Assembly: GCF_002019665.1 (NCBI RefSeq)
Contig: NZ_KV917375.1
Coordinates: 1,927,175 to 1,991,174, forward strand
Length of the DNA stretch: 64,000 bases
Direction: 5' to 3'
Origin: Sutcliffiella halmapala
Lineage (GTDB): Bacteria > Bacillota > Bacilli > Bacillales > Bacillaceae_I
The number at the start of each line of letters is the position of its first letter. The first letter of the stretch is position 1. Shown piece after piece: positions 43,887 to 52,551 of the stretch. The notes under the pieces are model-generated. The model made no database searches and was not told the origin of the DNA. It saw only the letters and a list, made by a program, of their open reading frames with translations. The translations under genes and the position numbers were made by a program.

Positions 43887-44531
43887 ATGATGAAAAAACA
43901 GTCGCGCTTTTCCATTTTACTAGGGCATATAAAAGAACACTCCTCTCTATACTTGTTTATAGTGGTTCTTTTTTTTATGGGGGTGATATTCGGTGCAATC
44001 GTCGTGAACAGTATGAATTTCACGCAAAAACAAGATTTATACGTTTACTTAAACCGCTTCTTTGGACAAGTTGCTGATGGACAGTTTGCAAATGCAAAGG
44101 ATATATTCTTCCAGAGCTATTTTCATAACATTAAGTATGTACTATTAATGTGGATACTAGGAATTTCTATTATAGGATTACCTGTTATATTAGTATTGCT
44201 ATTTCTAAAAGGTGTCGTTGTAGGATTTACAGTGGGCTTTCTTGTGAATCAGTTAAGCTGGAAGGGTTTCTTACTCTCTTTTGTAGCCATTCTTCCGCAA
44301 AATATGATTGCGATTCCTGCTTATATCATTATTGGGACATTATCTGTAGCCTTTTCTTTAAAGATGATCCGCCAACAATTTGTTAAAAGAATTCAAGAGC
44401 CCTTCTTTCAACAGTTTATTCGATATAGTATGGCGATGGGATTAATCTGTTTGTTATTGCTAGTGGCTTCTTTTATAGAAGCTGTAGCATCTCCAGTTTT
44501 GATGAAATCAGTCATTACAATGTTAAAGTGA
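43887..44531 (+). CDS. spoIIM: Stage II sporulation protein M
   Basis: A 214-aa membrane protein that works with SpoIID and SpoIIP in septal peptidoglycan hydrolysis during engulfment. Several helices are visible: SLYLFIVVLFFMGVIFGAIVV, VLLMWILGISIIGLPVILVLL, GVVVGFTVGFLV and MGLICLLLLVASFIEAV, with the conserved cluster KGFLLSFVAILPQNMIAIPAYI. Two adjacent ATGs (43887, 43890) are possible; AGGAGG at 43877-43882 favours the second slightly. The frame runs open back to 43743 into the repeat, which precedes the promoter and is not translated. Confidence 0.95.
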   Translation: MMKKQSRFSILLGHIKEHSSLYLFIVVLFFMGVIFGAIVVNSMNFTQKQDLYVYLNRFFGQVADGQFANAKDIFFQSYFHNIKYVLLMWILGISIIGLPVILVLLFLKGVVVGFTVGFLVNQLSWKGFLLSFVAILPQNMIAIPAYIIIGTLSVAFSLKMIRQQFVKRIQEPFFQQFIRYSMAMGLICLLLLVASFIEAVASPVLMKSVITMLK

Positions 44532-44562
44532 TTATTATTTAATAATAATTATTAGTTCTTGT

Positions 44563-44577
44563 TTATAATAATTATAT
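44563..44577. promoter_or_regulatory. PerR box upstream of fur
   Basis: TTATAATAATTATAT matches 14 of 15 positions of the PerR consensus and lies 5 nt upstream of the fur -35. PerR repression of fur is known in B. subtilis. A neighbouring AT palindrome (around 44540-44553) could be a second weaker site. Confidence 0.8.
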
Positions 44578-44582
44578 TTTCT

Positions 44583-44611
44583 TTGACAGTTGTCTCCCTA
44601 TTCGCTAAAAT
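44583..44611 (+). promoter_or_regulatory. Sigma-A promoter of fur
   Basis: TTGACA (44583-44588), 17 nt, TAAAAT (44606-44611), 29 nt before the ATG. Confidence 0.85.
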
Positions 44612-44640
44612 ATAAAAGTATAGCGAGGGAGGGACAATTT

Positions 44641-45111
44641 ATGGAAGAAAGAATTGATCGGATTAAAAAGCAACTACATTCCGCAAGCTACAAGCTAACT
44701 CCTCAACGGGAATCAACAGTCCGAGTTTTATTAGAGCATGAAGAGGATCATTTAAGTGCGGAAGATGTATACCTCCTCGTAAAAGAAAAGTCCCCTGAAA
44801 TTGGGCTTGCTACCGTGTATCGAACATTAGAGCTACTTACAGAATTGAAAGTTGTCGATAAAATAAATTTTGGCGATGGAGTTTCCCGTTATGATTTAAG
44901 ACAAGAGGGAGCGAAACATTTCCATCATCATTTAGTTTGTATAGAATGTGGTGCAGTAGACGAAATACAGGATGACCTGCTAGAAGATGTAGAAGCGGTA
45001 GTAGAACGAGATTGGAATTTTAAAATTAAAGACCATCGTCTGACGTTTCACGGAATTTGTCATCGTTGTCAAGATCCGGAGAATCCCGATGAGAGTAATG
45101 AACCTACATAA
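44641..45111 (+). CDS. fur: Ferric uptake regulator
   Basis: A 156-aa Fur-family repressor sensing ferrous iron. The winged helix spans residues about 15-85 with recognition helix GLATVYRTLELLTE. The metal-sensing HFHHHLVCIECG cluster and structural zinc cysteines Cys100, Cys103, Cys140 and Cys143 are all present. ATG 44641 has GGGAGGG upstream; the longer frame to 44590 is ruled out by the promoter position. Location between spoIIM and yqzK identifies it as Fur, not PerR or Zur. It probably controls the siderophore uptake genes at 4221. Confidence 0.95.
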   Translation: MEERIDRIKKQLHSASYKLTPQRESTVRVLLEHEEDHLSAEDVYLLVKEKSPEIGLATVYRTLELLTELKVVDKINFGDGVSRYDLRQEGAKHFHHHLVCIECGAVDEIQDDLLEDVEAVVERDWNFKIKDHRLTFHGICHRCQDPENPDESNEPT

Positions 45112-45113
45112 TG

Positions 45114-45162
45114 AAGATGTCCCAAAAGTGTACGCGCTTTAGATAGGGACGTCTTTTTTTTT
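45114..45162 (+). terminator. Terminator after fur
   Basis: AGATGTCCC and GGGACGTCT (one G-T pair) around a 22-nt loop, then a T-run. Confidence 0.8.
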
Positions 45163-45263
45163 CGTTTCTTTTAATCTTCCATGTATAAAACCACTCCAAA
45201 TTGTCATACCTTCTAATAAGACAAGTTTAGAAGCTGATTATAAGCTGGAGGGTGCTGTTTTTT

Positions 45264-45491
45264 ATGAAGAATCTTATTGATACATGCTATAATACATTTA
45301 AGGTTTTTATTTTATTTACTGGCTGCACAGTTTTATTTTACTATGGCATTATATGGGTTAATCAAGAGTACGAAAATTACCATAGATATGATGAGCCAGA
45401 AGGTGCGGCAGTGAAAGTGACAAAAATGGTAGAGGAGAGAGATGAGGGCTGGATTCAGCGCTTACTGTTTTTCTATCATTACGGGGAGTAG
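45264..45491 (+). CDS. yqzK: YqzK family membrane protein (DUF4227)
   Basis: A 75-aa single-pass protein: helix at about 10-32 (FKVFILFTGCTVLFYYGIIWV), then a charged tail with HRYDEPEGAAVKV and the ending RLLFFYHYGE. Position between fur and xerD matches B. subtilis yqzK. ATG 45264 has GGAGGG about 11 nt upstream; a GTG at 45252 overlaps the site. Function unknown. xerD follows 6 nt after the stop. Confidence 0.85.
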   Translation: MKNLIDTCYNTFKVFILFTGCTVLFYYGIIWVNQEYENYHRYDEPEGAAVKVTKMVEERDEGWIQRLLFFYHYGE

Positions 45492-45497
45492 AGTAGA

Positions 45498-46388
45498 GTG
45501 CAGGATCAATTAAAAGATTTTATCCACTTTTTAGTGGTGGAGAAGGGTTTGGCAGAAAACACAATTGTTTCCTATGAACGAGATCTAAAGGCTTATATAC
45601 AATATATAAATAAAGTGGAAGAACTGACTTCCTTTAATGAAGTAACTCGAGCGACCATTCTTCAGTTTCTAAAGTTTCTACATGAAAAGGGGAAGTCATC
45701 TAAAACAATTGCTAGACATATTGCATCAATTCGTTCGCTTCACCAATTTTTATTGCGAGAAAAGGTGACAACTCAGGATCCTACAGTACATATTGACTCA
45801 CCGAAGCCGCAACAAAAACTACCACAGGTTCTTTCAGTAGAGGAAGTTCAAGCATTACTGGATTCACCGGATACAAGTAAAACTTTTGGGGCTAGGGACA
45901 AGGCGATGCTTGAATTATTGTATGCGACTGGAATACGTGTATCAGAACTTATATCGTTAAATTTGAGTGATGTCCATTTAACAATGGGGTTTGTACGGTG
46001 TATTGGAAAAGGAAATAAGGAGAGAATCATTCCTCTTGGAAAAATGGCGCAGGAAGCGATTCATACTTATATAGAAGAAAATAGAAATAAGTTGAAGAAG
46101 AAAAAGATAACAGACGCATTCTTTTTGAACCATCATGGGAATCGATTGACAAGACAAGGATTTTGGAAAATACTGAAAAAGTTATCGAAAGAAGCTGGTA
46201 TTGAAAAGGATCTCACGCCTCATACATTACGTCATTCCTTTGCGACTCATCTATTAGAAAATGGCGCAGATCTTCGTGCGGTCCAAGAGATGCTAGGACA
46301 TGCAGATATCTCGACAACGCAAATTTATACACATGTAACAAAGACACGTTTAAAGGATGTTTACAGTAAGTTTCATCCAAGAGCATAG
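45498..46388 (+). CDS. xerD: Site-specific tyrosine recombinase XerD
   Basis: A 296-aa recombinase that, with XerC/CodV, resolves chromosome dimers at dif. The N-terminal SAM-like DNA-binding domain spans 1-85, and the catalytic domain carries the residues Arg in [12 protein letters not shown], Lys in [21 protein letters not shown] and the nucleophile Tyr in [18 protein letters not shown] start with GGGGAG upstream. It is co-transcribed with yqzK. Confidence 0.95.
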   Translation: MQDQLKDFIHFLVVEKGLAENTIVSYERDLKAYIQYINKVEELTSFNEVTRATILQFLKFLHEKGKSSKTIARHIASIRSLHQFLLREKVTTQDPTVHIDSPKPQQKLPQVLSVEEVQALLDSPDTSKTFGARDKAMLELLYATGIRVSELISLNLSDVHLTMGFVRCIGKGNKERIIPLGKMAQEAIHTYIEENRNKLKKKKITDAFFLNHHGNRLTRQGFWKILKKLSKEAGIEKDLTPHTLRHSFATHLLENGADLRAVQEMLGHADISTTQIYTHVTKTRLKDVYSKFHPRA

Positions 46389-46389
46389 A

Positions 46390-46418
46390 GGCTGGTTGTC
46401 AGAACAGTCTTTTTTTTA
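46390..46418 (+). terminator. Weak terminator after xerD
   Basis: An imperfect GGCTGGTT/AACAGTC stem followed by eight Ts right after the xerD stop codon. Confidence 0.45.
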
Positions 46419-46426
46419 TTTTTTGA

Positions 46427-46455
46427 TTGCAAGAGTGAAAGCGCTTGTTTATACT
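46427..46455 (+). promoter_or_regulatory. deoB promoter with internal cre site
   Basis: TTGCAA (46427-46432), 17 nt, TATACT (46450-46455). Between the boxes, TGAAAGCGCTTGTT (46436-46449) matches 13 of 14 positions of the CcpA cre consensus TGWAARCGYTWNCW, so CcpA would exclude RNA polymerase when glucose is available. Confidence 0.8.
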
Positions 46456-46467
46456 TTATAGTGAGAC

Positions 46468-46481
46468 GTCAGACTTCTGAC
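46468..46481. promoter_or_regulatory. Palindrome downstream of the deoB promoter
   Basis: GTCAGACTTCTGAC, arms GTCAG/CTGAC, lies about 10 nt after the predicted transcription start and 100 nt before the deoB ATG. It could be the operator of a nucleoside-responsive repressor (GntR- or DeoR-like). No such regulator is encoded nearby. Confidence 0.4.
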
Positions 46482-46582
46482 AATTGTTTTTGGTTTTATA
46501 GGGTTAACCTCATTAAAAGAGGGAAAAATACATTTGTTAAAATATATACTAAAAGTAAATAGCTTTTGGAGGAGGTTTACAA

Positions 46583-47767
46583 ATGAGTTCTTATACATAT
46601 AAAAGAGTATTTCTTGTAGTAATGGATTCAGTAGGAATTGGTGAGGCACCTGATGCGGAGAAATTCGGTGATAAAGGTGCAAACACAATCGGGCATATTG
46701 CAGATCATATGAATGGCCTGAACATGCCGAACATGGCAAAACTTGGACTAAGTAATATTGAAGAGGTTAAAGGAATTGAAAAAGCAGTAAAACCACTTGC
46801 TTATTATACAAAAATGGAAGAAGCATCAAGCGGGAAAGATACGATGACTGGTCATTGGGAAATTATGGGTCTTCGAATCGATACGCCGTTCCGCGTGTTT
46901 CCTGAAGGCTTCCCAGATGAATTAATTCAAGAATTAGAAGAGAAAACAGGTAGAAAAATTATTGGAAATATCCCTGCCTCCGGTACAGAAATATTGGATC
47001 AATTAGGAAAAGAACATATGGATACTGGTGCATTGATTGTATACACTTCTGCTGATTCTGTCCTACAAATTGCAGCGCATGAAGGTATTGTTCCAATCGA
47101 AGAATTATATGATATTTGTAAAATTGCACGTGAGCTAACTTTAGATGAAAAGTACATGGTTGGAAGAGTAATTGCGCGACCATTTGAAGGGGAGCCTGGA
47201 AACTTCAAACGGACTCCAAACCGTCATGACTATGCTTTAAAACCTTTTGAACGTACAGTAATGAATGAGTTAAAGGATGGCGGCTATGATGTCATCTCTA
47301 TTGGAAAGATTTCCGACATTTATGATGGAGAAGGAGTAACAAAATCACTTCGTACAGTGTCCAATATGGATGGAATGGATAAGTTAGTCGATACGGTGGA
47401 AATGAATTTTACCGGAATCAGCTTCCTGAATCTAGTTGATTTTGATGCAGTTTATGGCCATCGTAGAGATCCGGCTGGATATGGAAAAGCGCTAGAAGAG
47501 TTCGATGCTAGATTACCGGAAGTTCTAGCAAATCTTCGTGATGAAGATTTATTAATCATTACTGCGGATCACGGCAATGATCCAACCTTCCCTGGTACGG
47601 ATCATACTCGTGAGTATGTACCACTACTTGTATACTCACCGCGTCATTCGGAAGGCAAAGAATTAGAAATCAGAAAAACGTTTGCAGATATTGGTGCAAC
47701 CATTGCTGATAACTTTAATACTAGAATGCCAAAGCATGGAAAAAGTTTTTTAACAGACTTAAACTAG
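46583..47767 (+). CDS. deoB: Phosphopentomutase
   Basis: Interconverts ribose or deoxyribose 1-phosphate and 5-phosphate, linking nucleoside phosphorolysis to the pentose phosphate pathway. The 394-aa alkaline-phosphatase-superfamily enzyme shows the metal site [14 protein letters not shown] at residues about 8-21, the phosphoacceptor Thr in [13 protein letters not shown], and the C-terminal [28 protein letters not shown] precedes the ATG. First gene of a nucleoside catabolic operon under likely CcpA control. Confidence 0.97.
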   Translation: MSSYTYKRVFLVVMDSVGIGEAPDAEKFGDKGANTIGHIADHMNGLNMPNMAKLGLSNIEEVKGIEKAVKPLAYYTKMEEASSGKDTMTGHWEIMGLRIDTPFRVFPEGFPDELIQELEEKTGRKIIGNIPASGTEILDQLGKEHMDTGALIVYTSADSVLQIAAHEGIVPIEELYDICKIARELTLDEKYMVGRVIARPFEGEPGNFKRTPNRHDYALKPFERTVMNELKDGGYDVISIGKISDIYDGEGVTKSLRTVSNMDGMDKLVDTVEMNFTGISFLNLVDFDAVYGHRRDPAGYGKALEEFDARLPEVLANLRDEDLLIITADHGNDPTFPGTDHTREYVPLLVYSPRHSEGKELEIRKTFADIGATIADNFNTRMPKHGKSFLTDLN

Positions 47768-47780
47768 GGGGAACATATCG

Positions 47781-48596
47781 ATGAACACTCAATCTATTCA
47801 ACAATCAGCTACTTATATAAAGTCTAAAATTACAACAGAACCCAAAATTGGTCTTATCCTTGGTTCTGGGTTAGGTGTACTGGCGGAAGAAATTCAAAAC
47901 CCAATTACAATCCCATACAGCGAAATTCCTGAATTTCCTGTTTCTACAGTAGAAGGTCACGCAGGACAACTAGTGATCGGTGAATTAGAAGGAAAAACAG
48001 TTATCGCTATGCAAGGTAGATTTCACTTTTATGAAGGTTATTCCATGGATAAAGTGACCTTCCCAGTACGTGTAATGAAGTATTTAGGTGTCGAGCAATT
48101 AATCGTGACTAACGCTGCTGGTGGAGTGAATGAAAACTTTGAAGCAGGAGACTTAATGATTATCACGGATCATATTAATAATTTTGGTACAAATCCGTTA
48201 ATTGGAGAGAATCACGCAGAATTAGGCGCTCGCTTCCCTGATATGTCAGAGGCTTATAGCAAGGATTTAAGGAATTTAGCTAAGTCTACTGCAGAACAAT
48301 TAGGAATTAAAGTTCAAGAGGGCGTATACGTTGGTAACACAGGTCCTTCTTATGAAACACCAGCAGAAGTAAGAATGCTTCGTATCCTTGGTGGAGACGC
48401 TGTTGGGATGTCTACAGTACCTGAAGTAATTATTGCCCGTCATAGCGGGTTGAAAGTATTAGGAATTTCATGTATCTCTAATATGGCAGCAGGTATTTTA
48501 GACCAACCATTAACACATGATGAAGTAATGGAAACAACTGAAATGGTAAAAGCAAACTTCCTACAATTCGTAAAAACAATTATTAAAGGTATGTAA
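47781..48596 (+). CDS. punA: Purine-nucleoside phosphorylase
   Basis: Cleaves purine (deoxy)nucleosides with phosphate to base and (deoxy)ribose 1-phosphate. A 271-aa trimeric-type (PNP class II) enzyme with [13 protein letters not shown], the phosphate-binding histidine in [25 protein letters not shown], and the purine-site region [20 protein letters not shown] and [18 protein letters not shown] precedes the ATG, 13 nt after deoB. Corresponds to B. subtilis PupG. Confidence 0.96.
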   Translation: MNTQSIQQSATYIKSKITTEPKIGLILGSGLGVLAEEIQNPITIPYSEIPEFPVSTVEGHAGQLVIGELEGKTVIAMQGRFHFYEGYSMDKVTFPVRVMKYLGVEQLIVTNAAGGVNENFEAGDLMIITDHINNFGTNPLIGENHAELGARFPDMSEAYSKDLRNLAKSTAEQLGIKVQEGVYVGNTGPSYETPAEVRMLRILGGDAVGMSTVPEVIIARHSGLKVLGISCISNMAAGILDQPLTHDEVMETTEMVKANFLQFVKTIIKGM

Positions 48597-48619
48597 TTTT
48601 AAAAAAGAGGTGTTTCCTA

Positions 48620-49924
48620 ATGAGAATGGTAGATGTTATTGAAAAGAAACGTGACGGAAAAGAATTAACAACAGAAGAAATTCAATTTGTCGTAAAAGGC
48701 TTCACTGACGGGTCTATACCTGACTATCAAATGAGTGCTTTTTCAATGGCAATTTATTTTAAAGGGATGAGCGACCAAGAACGTGCAGATTTAACAATGG
48801 CAATGGTTCATTCGGGTGATACAATCGATTTATCCGCTATTGAAGGGATTAAAGTAGATAAACATAGTACTGGAGGAGTTGGCGATACAACTACTTTAGT
48901 GTTAGCGCCACTTGTAGCAGCAGTTGGAGTACCAGTTGCGAAAATGTCCGGACGTGGTCTTGGACATACTGGTGGTACTATTGATAAGCTTGAGGCGGTT
49001 CCAGGCTTCCATGTGGAAATCGACAATCAAGAATTTATCGACTATGTAAACAAAAATAAAGTAGCTGTAATTGGTCAAAGCGGAAACTTAACACCTGCTG
49101 ACAAAAAGCTTTACGCACTTCGTGATGTAACAGCAACGGTTAACAGTATTCCACTAATCGCAAGCTCCATCATGAGTAAAAAAATTGCAGCAGGTGCTGA
49201 CGCAATCGTACTAGACGTAAAAACTGGTGCAGGCGCATTCATGAAAGATTTAGATGAAGCGAAAAAATTAGCAAAAGCAATGGTTGATATCGGAAATAAC
49301 GTCGGCCGTAGAACGATGGCTGTTATCTCAGACATGAGCCAACCTCTAGGATTTGCAATTGGTAATGCACTTGAAATTAAAGAAGCAATCGATACACTTC
49401 GTGGTAAAGGACCAAAGGATCTAGAGGAACTTTGCTTAGTGTTAGGAAGCTACATGGTATTGTTAGCAGAAAAAGCATCTACTTTAGAGGAAGCTCGTGG
49501 CATGCTAGAAGAGGTTATTCAATCTGGTGCCGCAATTGAAACGTTAAAAACTTTCTTAGAGGCGCAAGGTGGAGACGCTTCTGTTGTCGATAATCCTGAG
49601 AAATTACCACAAGCTAGTTTCATTGTGGAGCTAGAAGCAAAAGAAGCAGGAGTTGTATCTGAAATCGTAGCAGATTCAGTTGGAACAGCAGCAATGTTGC
49701 TTGGTGCAGGTCGTGCTACAAAAGAGTCTGAAATTGACTTAGCAGTTGGTATCGTGCTTAATAAGAAAATTGGAGACAAAGTGGAAGCTGGTGGATCCCT
49801 AGCAACAATCCACAGTAACCAAGAAGATGTAACTAAAGTAAAAGAAAAACTTTATGAGAGCATTAAATTAGTAAGCGGTGAAGTAAAAGTTCCACCACTT
49901 GTGTATGATACAATTTCTGAATAA
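48620..49924 (+). CDS. pdp: Pyrimidine-nucleoside phosphorylase
   Basis: Phosphorolyses uridine, thymidine and deoxyuridine. A 434-aa enzyme with the signature [21 protein letters not shown] (thymidine/pyrimidine phosphorylase), [11 protein letters not shown], and [24 protein letters not shown]. In B. subtilis pdp lies in a separate dra-nupC-pdp operon; here it follows punA by 23 nt, as in several other Bacillales. AGAGGTG precedes the ATG. A strong terminator closes the operon. Confidence 0.96.
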   Translation: MRMVDVIEKKRDGKELTTEEIQFVVKGFTDGSIPDYQMSAFSMAIYFKGMSDQERADLTMAMVHSGDTIDLSAIEGIKVDKHSTGGVGDTTTLVLAPLVAAVGVPVAKMSGRGLGHTGGTIDKLEAVPGFHVEIDNQEFIDYVNKNKVAVIGQSGNLTPADKKLYALRDVTATVNSIPLIASSIMSKKIAAGADAIVLDVKTGAGAFMKDLDEAKKLAKAMVDIGNNVGRRTMAVISDMSQPLGFAIGNALEIKEAIDTLRGKGPKDLEELCLVLGSYMVLLAEKASTLEEARGMLEEVIQSGAAIETLKTFLEAQGGDASVVDNPEKLPQASFIVELEAKEAGVVSEIVADSVGTAAMLLGAGRATKESEIDLAVGIVLNKKIGDKVEAGGSLATIHSNQEDVTKVKEKLYESIKLVSGEVKVPPLVYDTISE

Positions 49925-49935
49925 GGCTTAAATGG

Positions 49936-49967
49936 ACAGCTCCTCGGTGATGAGGAGCTGTTTTTTT
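49936..49967 (+). terminator. Terminator of the deoB-punA-pdp operon
   Basis: ACAGCTCCTC and GAGGAGCTGT, perfect 10-bp stem, 6-nt loop, run of seven Ts. Confidence 0.93.
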
Positions 49968-50003
49968 ATGACAGCGGCGGGTTAGATATGGGAATTATGA
50001 CTC

Positions 50004-50312
50004 TTTTTTGATCCAGTTCTCCATTTCTGAGCCGATTCGAACGATTTGTGACTCGGTACAATCTAATTCTGATCCGAACCGGGCGAATTCTGATCGGGTA
50101 TGACCATTGTGAGCCCCACCGTCCTGTTTCTGAGCCGATTCGAACGATATGTGATCCGGTATAATCTAATTCTGATCCGAACCGGGCGAATTCTGATCGG
50201 GTATGACCATTGTGAGCCCCACCATCCTGTTTCTGAGCCGATTCGAACGATATGTGATCCGCTACTATCCAATTCTGATCCGAACCGACCTATTTCTGAT
50301 ACAATCCCCCTC
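50004..50312 (+). repeat. Two-level tandem repeat
   Basis: A 103-bp unit starting TTTCTGAGCCGATTCGAACG begins at 50024, 50127 and, as an incomplete third copy, 50230. Each 103-bp unit is itself five related 19-21-bp subunits, opening with WTTSTGA followed by KCC/G-rich sequence. An extra subunit precedes (50004-50023) and the array fades near 50312, giving about 15 subunits. No cas genes, no coding potential. The rest of the pdp-dacF gap (50313-50401) shows nothing before the dacF promoter. Confidence 0.93.
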
Positions 50313-50401
50313 TGTACGATAGAAAGCAACTCCCATCCTATACCGATTCACTCAAAGTGCTTCAACATTTCTAACTTTTTTAATTCGCCTGCCAAATCTT
50401 A

Positions 50402-50430
50402 GTATAAAACGTATGATATTGGAAAAAATG
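50402..50430 (+). promoter_or_regulatory. Sigma-F promoter of dacF
   Basis: GTATA (50402-50406), a 14-nt spacer and GGAAAAAATG (50421-50430) fit the sigma-F consensus GYWTA-N15-GGNRANAMTR with one base shorter spacing. It lies 32 nt before the dacF ATG; dacF is a known forespore sigma-F gene. Confidence 0.8.
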
Positions 50431-50461
50431 AGAATTATGGAATAAGATTGGAGGTCTATGG

Positions 50462-51625
50462 ATGAAAAAGTTAGTAACCGCAATAATTGCAATTGCTTTT
50501 ACTTTTTCCGCATTTAGTCCATTCGCGCTAGCGGAAGAAAAAGGTGTTCAGCTTACAGAAAATGCGAAATCTGCAATTTTGATTGAACGTGACACAGGTC
50601 AAGTTTTATATGAGAAAAACGGACACGAAAAATTGCCGCCAGCGAGTATGACAAAAATCATGACGATGCTCTTAATTATGGAAGCAATCGATGAAGGCAA
50701 ATTAACTTGGGATGAAAAAATCAGAACAAGTGAGTATGCTGCGTCTATGGGTGGCTCTCAAATTTTTCTTGAAGCAGGAGAAGAAATGACAACAGATGAA
50801 ATGCTTCGAGGTATCGCTATAGCATCAGGTAACGATGCATCAGTCGCGATGGCAGAGCGTATTGCGGGTTCTGAAGAGGCATTTGTGGAGAAAATGAATG
50901 CGAAGGCTAAAGAACTTGGATTAGAAAATACATTATTTCAAAATCCAACAGGTTTACCTGCTAAAAATCATTACAGTACGGCCTCTGATATGGCAGTAAT
51001 CGCAAAAGAATTATTAAAATTTGATGATATTACGAAATACACAGGTCAATATGAGGATTATCTTCGAGAAAATACGGAGAAAAAATTCTGGCTGGTTAAC
51101 ACCAATAAGCTAGTAAAATTTTATCCCGGTGTTGATGGAGTCAAAACTGGCTTTACAGCAGAAGCAAAATATTGTTTAACTGCAACAGCAAAAAAAGATA
51201 ACATGCGTGTCATTGCTGTCGTATATGGTGCTCCAACGCCAAAAGAACGTAACGCCCAAATCACCAATATGTTAGATTATGCTTTTAGTCACTACAAAAC
51301 GCATCCAATGTTCGAAAGAAATGTAGCGGTCGCAAAAGTTAAGGTAAGTAAGGGCTCTAAAAAAGAACTAGAGGCTGTAACGAGCGAACCAATATCCGTT
51401 TTAACGAAAAAAGGTGAAACGGTGGATGATGTGGTAAAAGTAATTAACGTAGATGAAAAGGTGCAGGCACCAGTGAAAAAAGGTGACAAGGTAGGTACGA
51501 TTGTTCTGAAAAAAGGAAATAAAGTACTTTCAGAAAGTGATCTTGTAGCTGGTGGAGATAGCTTAGAAGCCAGCTGGTGGCAACTATTTAAGCGATCTAT
51601 GGGACATTTTACAAAAGTTAACTAA
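50462..51625 (+). CDS. dacF: D-alanyl-D-alanine carboxypeptidase DacF
   Basis: A 387-aa low-molecular-weight penicillin-binding protein that trims stem peptides of spore peptidoglycan. The signal peptide (MKKLVTAIIAIAFTFSAFSP, cut after ALA at about 24) leads to peptidase S11: SxxK at Ser62-Lys65 (PASMTK), the SGN motif in AIASGNDAS, and KTG in GVKTGFT. The C-terminal beta-rich PBP5-like domain follows (about 285-387). GGAGG lies before the ATG. It heads the spoIIA region, as in B. subtilis. Confidence 0.95.
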   Translation: MKKLVTAIIAIAFTFSAFSPFALAEEKGVQLTENAKSAILIERDTGQVLYEKNGHEKLPPASMTKIMTMLLIMEAIDEGKLTWDEKIRTSEYAASMGGSQIFLEAGEEMTTDEMLRGIAIASGNDASVAMAERIAGSEEAFVEKMNAKAKELGLENTLFQNPTGLPAKNHYSTASDMAVIAKELLKFDDITKYTGQYEDYLRENTEKKFWLVNTNKLVKFYPGVDGVKTGFTAEAKYCLTATAKKDNMRVIAVVYGAPTPKERNAQITNMLDYAFSHYKTHPMFERNVAVAKVKVSKGSKKELEAVTSEPISVLTKKGETVDDVVKVINVDEKVQAPVKKGDKVGTIVLKKGNKVLSESDLVAGGDSLEASWWQLFKRSMGHFTKVN

Positions 51626-51634
51626 TAAAATTTA

Positions 51635-51661
51635 TGGCGAAGAAGGACACACTTTAGCGAA
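51635..51661 (+). promoter_or_regulatory. Candidate Spo0A boxes before spoIIA
   Basis: TGGCGAA (51635-51641) matches the 0A core TGNCGAA, and TAGCGAA (51655-51661) differs by one base. They are spaced 20 bp (two helical turns) and lie just upstream of the sigma-H -35 element, as in the B. subtilis spoIIA control region. Confidence 0.5.
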
Positions 51662-51683
51662 ATAGCACTAGTTTTGTCCTTAA

Positions 51684-51713
51684 GCAGGATTTTGGAATAT
51701 AAAAATAGAAATT
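51684..51713 (+). promoter_or_regulatory. Sigma-H promoter of the spoIIA operon
   Basis: GCAGGATTT (51684-51692), a 12-nt spacer and ATAGAAATT (51705-51713) fit the sigma-H consensus RNAGGAWWW ... RNNGAATWW with one mismatch at -10. Confidence 0.8.
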
Positions 51714-51751
51714 GACTCACTGAACGATGATTCTACAAGGAGGAAAGTACA

Positions 51752-52102
51752 GTGAGTCTTACAGTTGATTTAGAAGTAAAGCAGAATGTACTTTGTGTAC
51801 GATTGGCAGGAGAATTAGATCATCACACGGCAGAGAATCTACGTGAACAAGCTTCAACCATTATTCAAAAGCAACAAATCACTCACATTATTTTAAATTT
51901 GGAGCAGCTATCTTTTATGGATAGTTCAGGGCTGGGAGTTATTTTAGGGCGATATAAGCAAATCAAAAATAACGGTGGAGAAATGGTTGTGTGCTCTATT
52001 TCCCCAGCAGTGAAACGCCTGTTCGAAATGTCTGGCTTATTTAAAATCATTCGTTTAGAAGAAAGTGAAAAAAATGCTCTTCAGAAATTGGGGGTGGCAT
52101 AA
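51752..52102 (+). CDS. spoIIAA: Anti-sigma F factor antagonist
   Basis: A 116-aa STAS-domain protein that, when unphosphorylated, releases sigma F from SpoIIAB in the forespore. The phosphorylated serine is Ser58 in [19 protein letters not shown], the same position as in B. subtilis. GTG start with AAGGAGG 9 nt upstream. Its stop overlaps the spoIIAB start, so the pair is translationally coupled, which helps keep their ratio constant. Confidence 0.97.
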   Translation: MSLTVDLEVKQNVLCVRLAGELDHHTAENLREQASTIIQKQQITHIILNLEQLSFMDSSGLGVILGRYKQIKNNGGEMVVCSISPAVKRLFEMSGLFKIIRLEESEKNALQKLGVA

Positions 52103-52539
52103 TGAATAATCAAATGCACCTACAATTTTCTGCGCTTAGTCAAAATGAATCGTTTGCTAGGGTAACAGTAGCGGCATTCATCATGCAGTTAGACCCAACC
52201 ATGGATGAGCTTACAGAAATTAAGACAGTTGTTTCAGAAGCGGTGACAAACGCAATTATTCATGGTTACGACAACGATCCTAAAGCCACTGTTTATATCT
52301 CTGTAGAACTTGAGGATGGAGCTGTCCACATTACCATTAAAGATGAAGGAATTGGAATTGATGATGTGGAGGAAGCTAGACAGCCGTTATACACTACTAA
52401 GCCTGAGCTCGAGCGTTCTGGTATGGGGTTTACCATTATGGAAAACTTTATGGATTATGTAGAAATTCACTCAACTAAAGAAGGCACCTCAATCCGTATG
52501 ACCAAATATTTAGCTAAGAGCAAAGCGCTTGTAAATTAA
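52102..52539 (+). CDS. spoIIAB: Anti-sigma F factor / serine kinase
   Basis: A 145-aa GHKL-fold kinase that binds sigma F and phosphorylates SpoIIAA. The N box ([14 protein letters not shown]), the G1 box ([21 protein letters not shown]) and the G2-like box ([15 protein letters not shown]) of the ATP site are intact. ATG overlaps the spoIIAA stop. sigF follows 12 nt later. Confidence 0.97.
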   Translation: MNNQMHLQFSALSQNESFARVTVAAFIMQLDPTMDELTEIKTVVSEAVTNAIIHGYDNDPKATVYISVELEDGAVHITIKDEGIGIDDVEEARQPLYTTKPELERSGMGFTIMENFMDYVEIHSTKEGTSIRMTKYLAKSKALVN

Positions 52540-52551
52540 GGAGCTAAGCCT

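Noticed and set aside
50004-50312. Possible CRISPR array
   Set aside because: The periodic units are similar along their whole length, there are no unique spacers, and no cas genes lie nearby. It is a nested tandem repeat.
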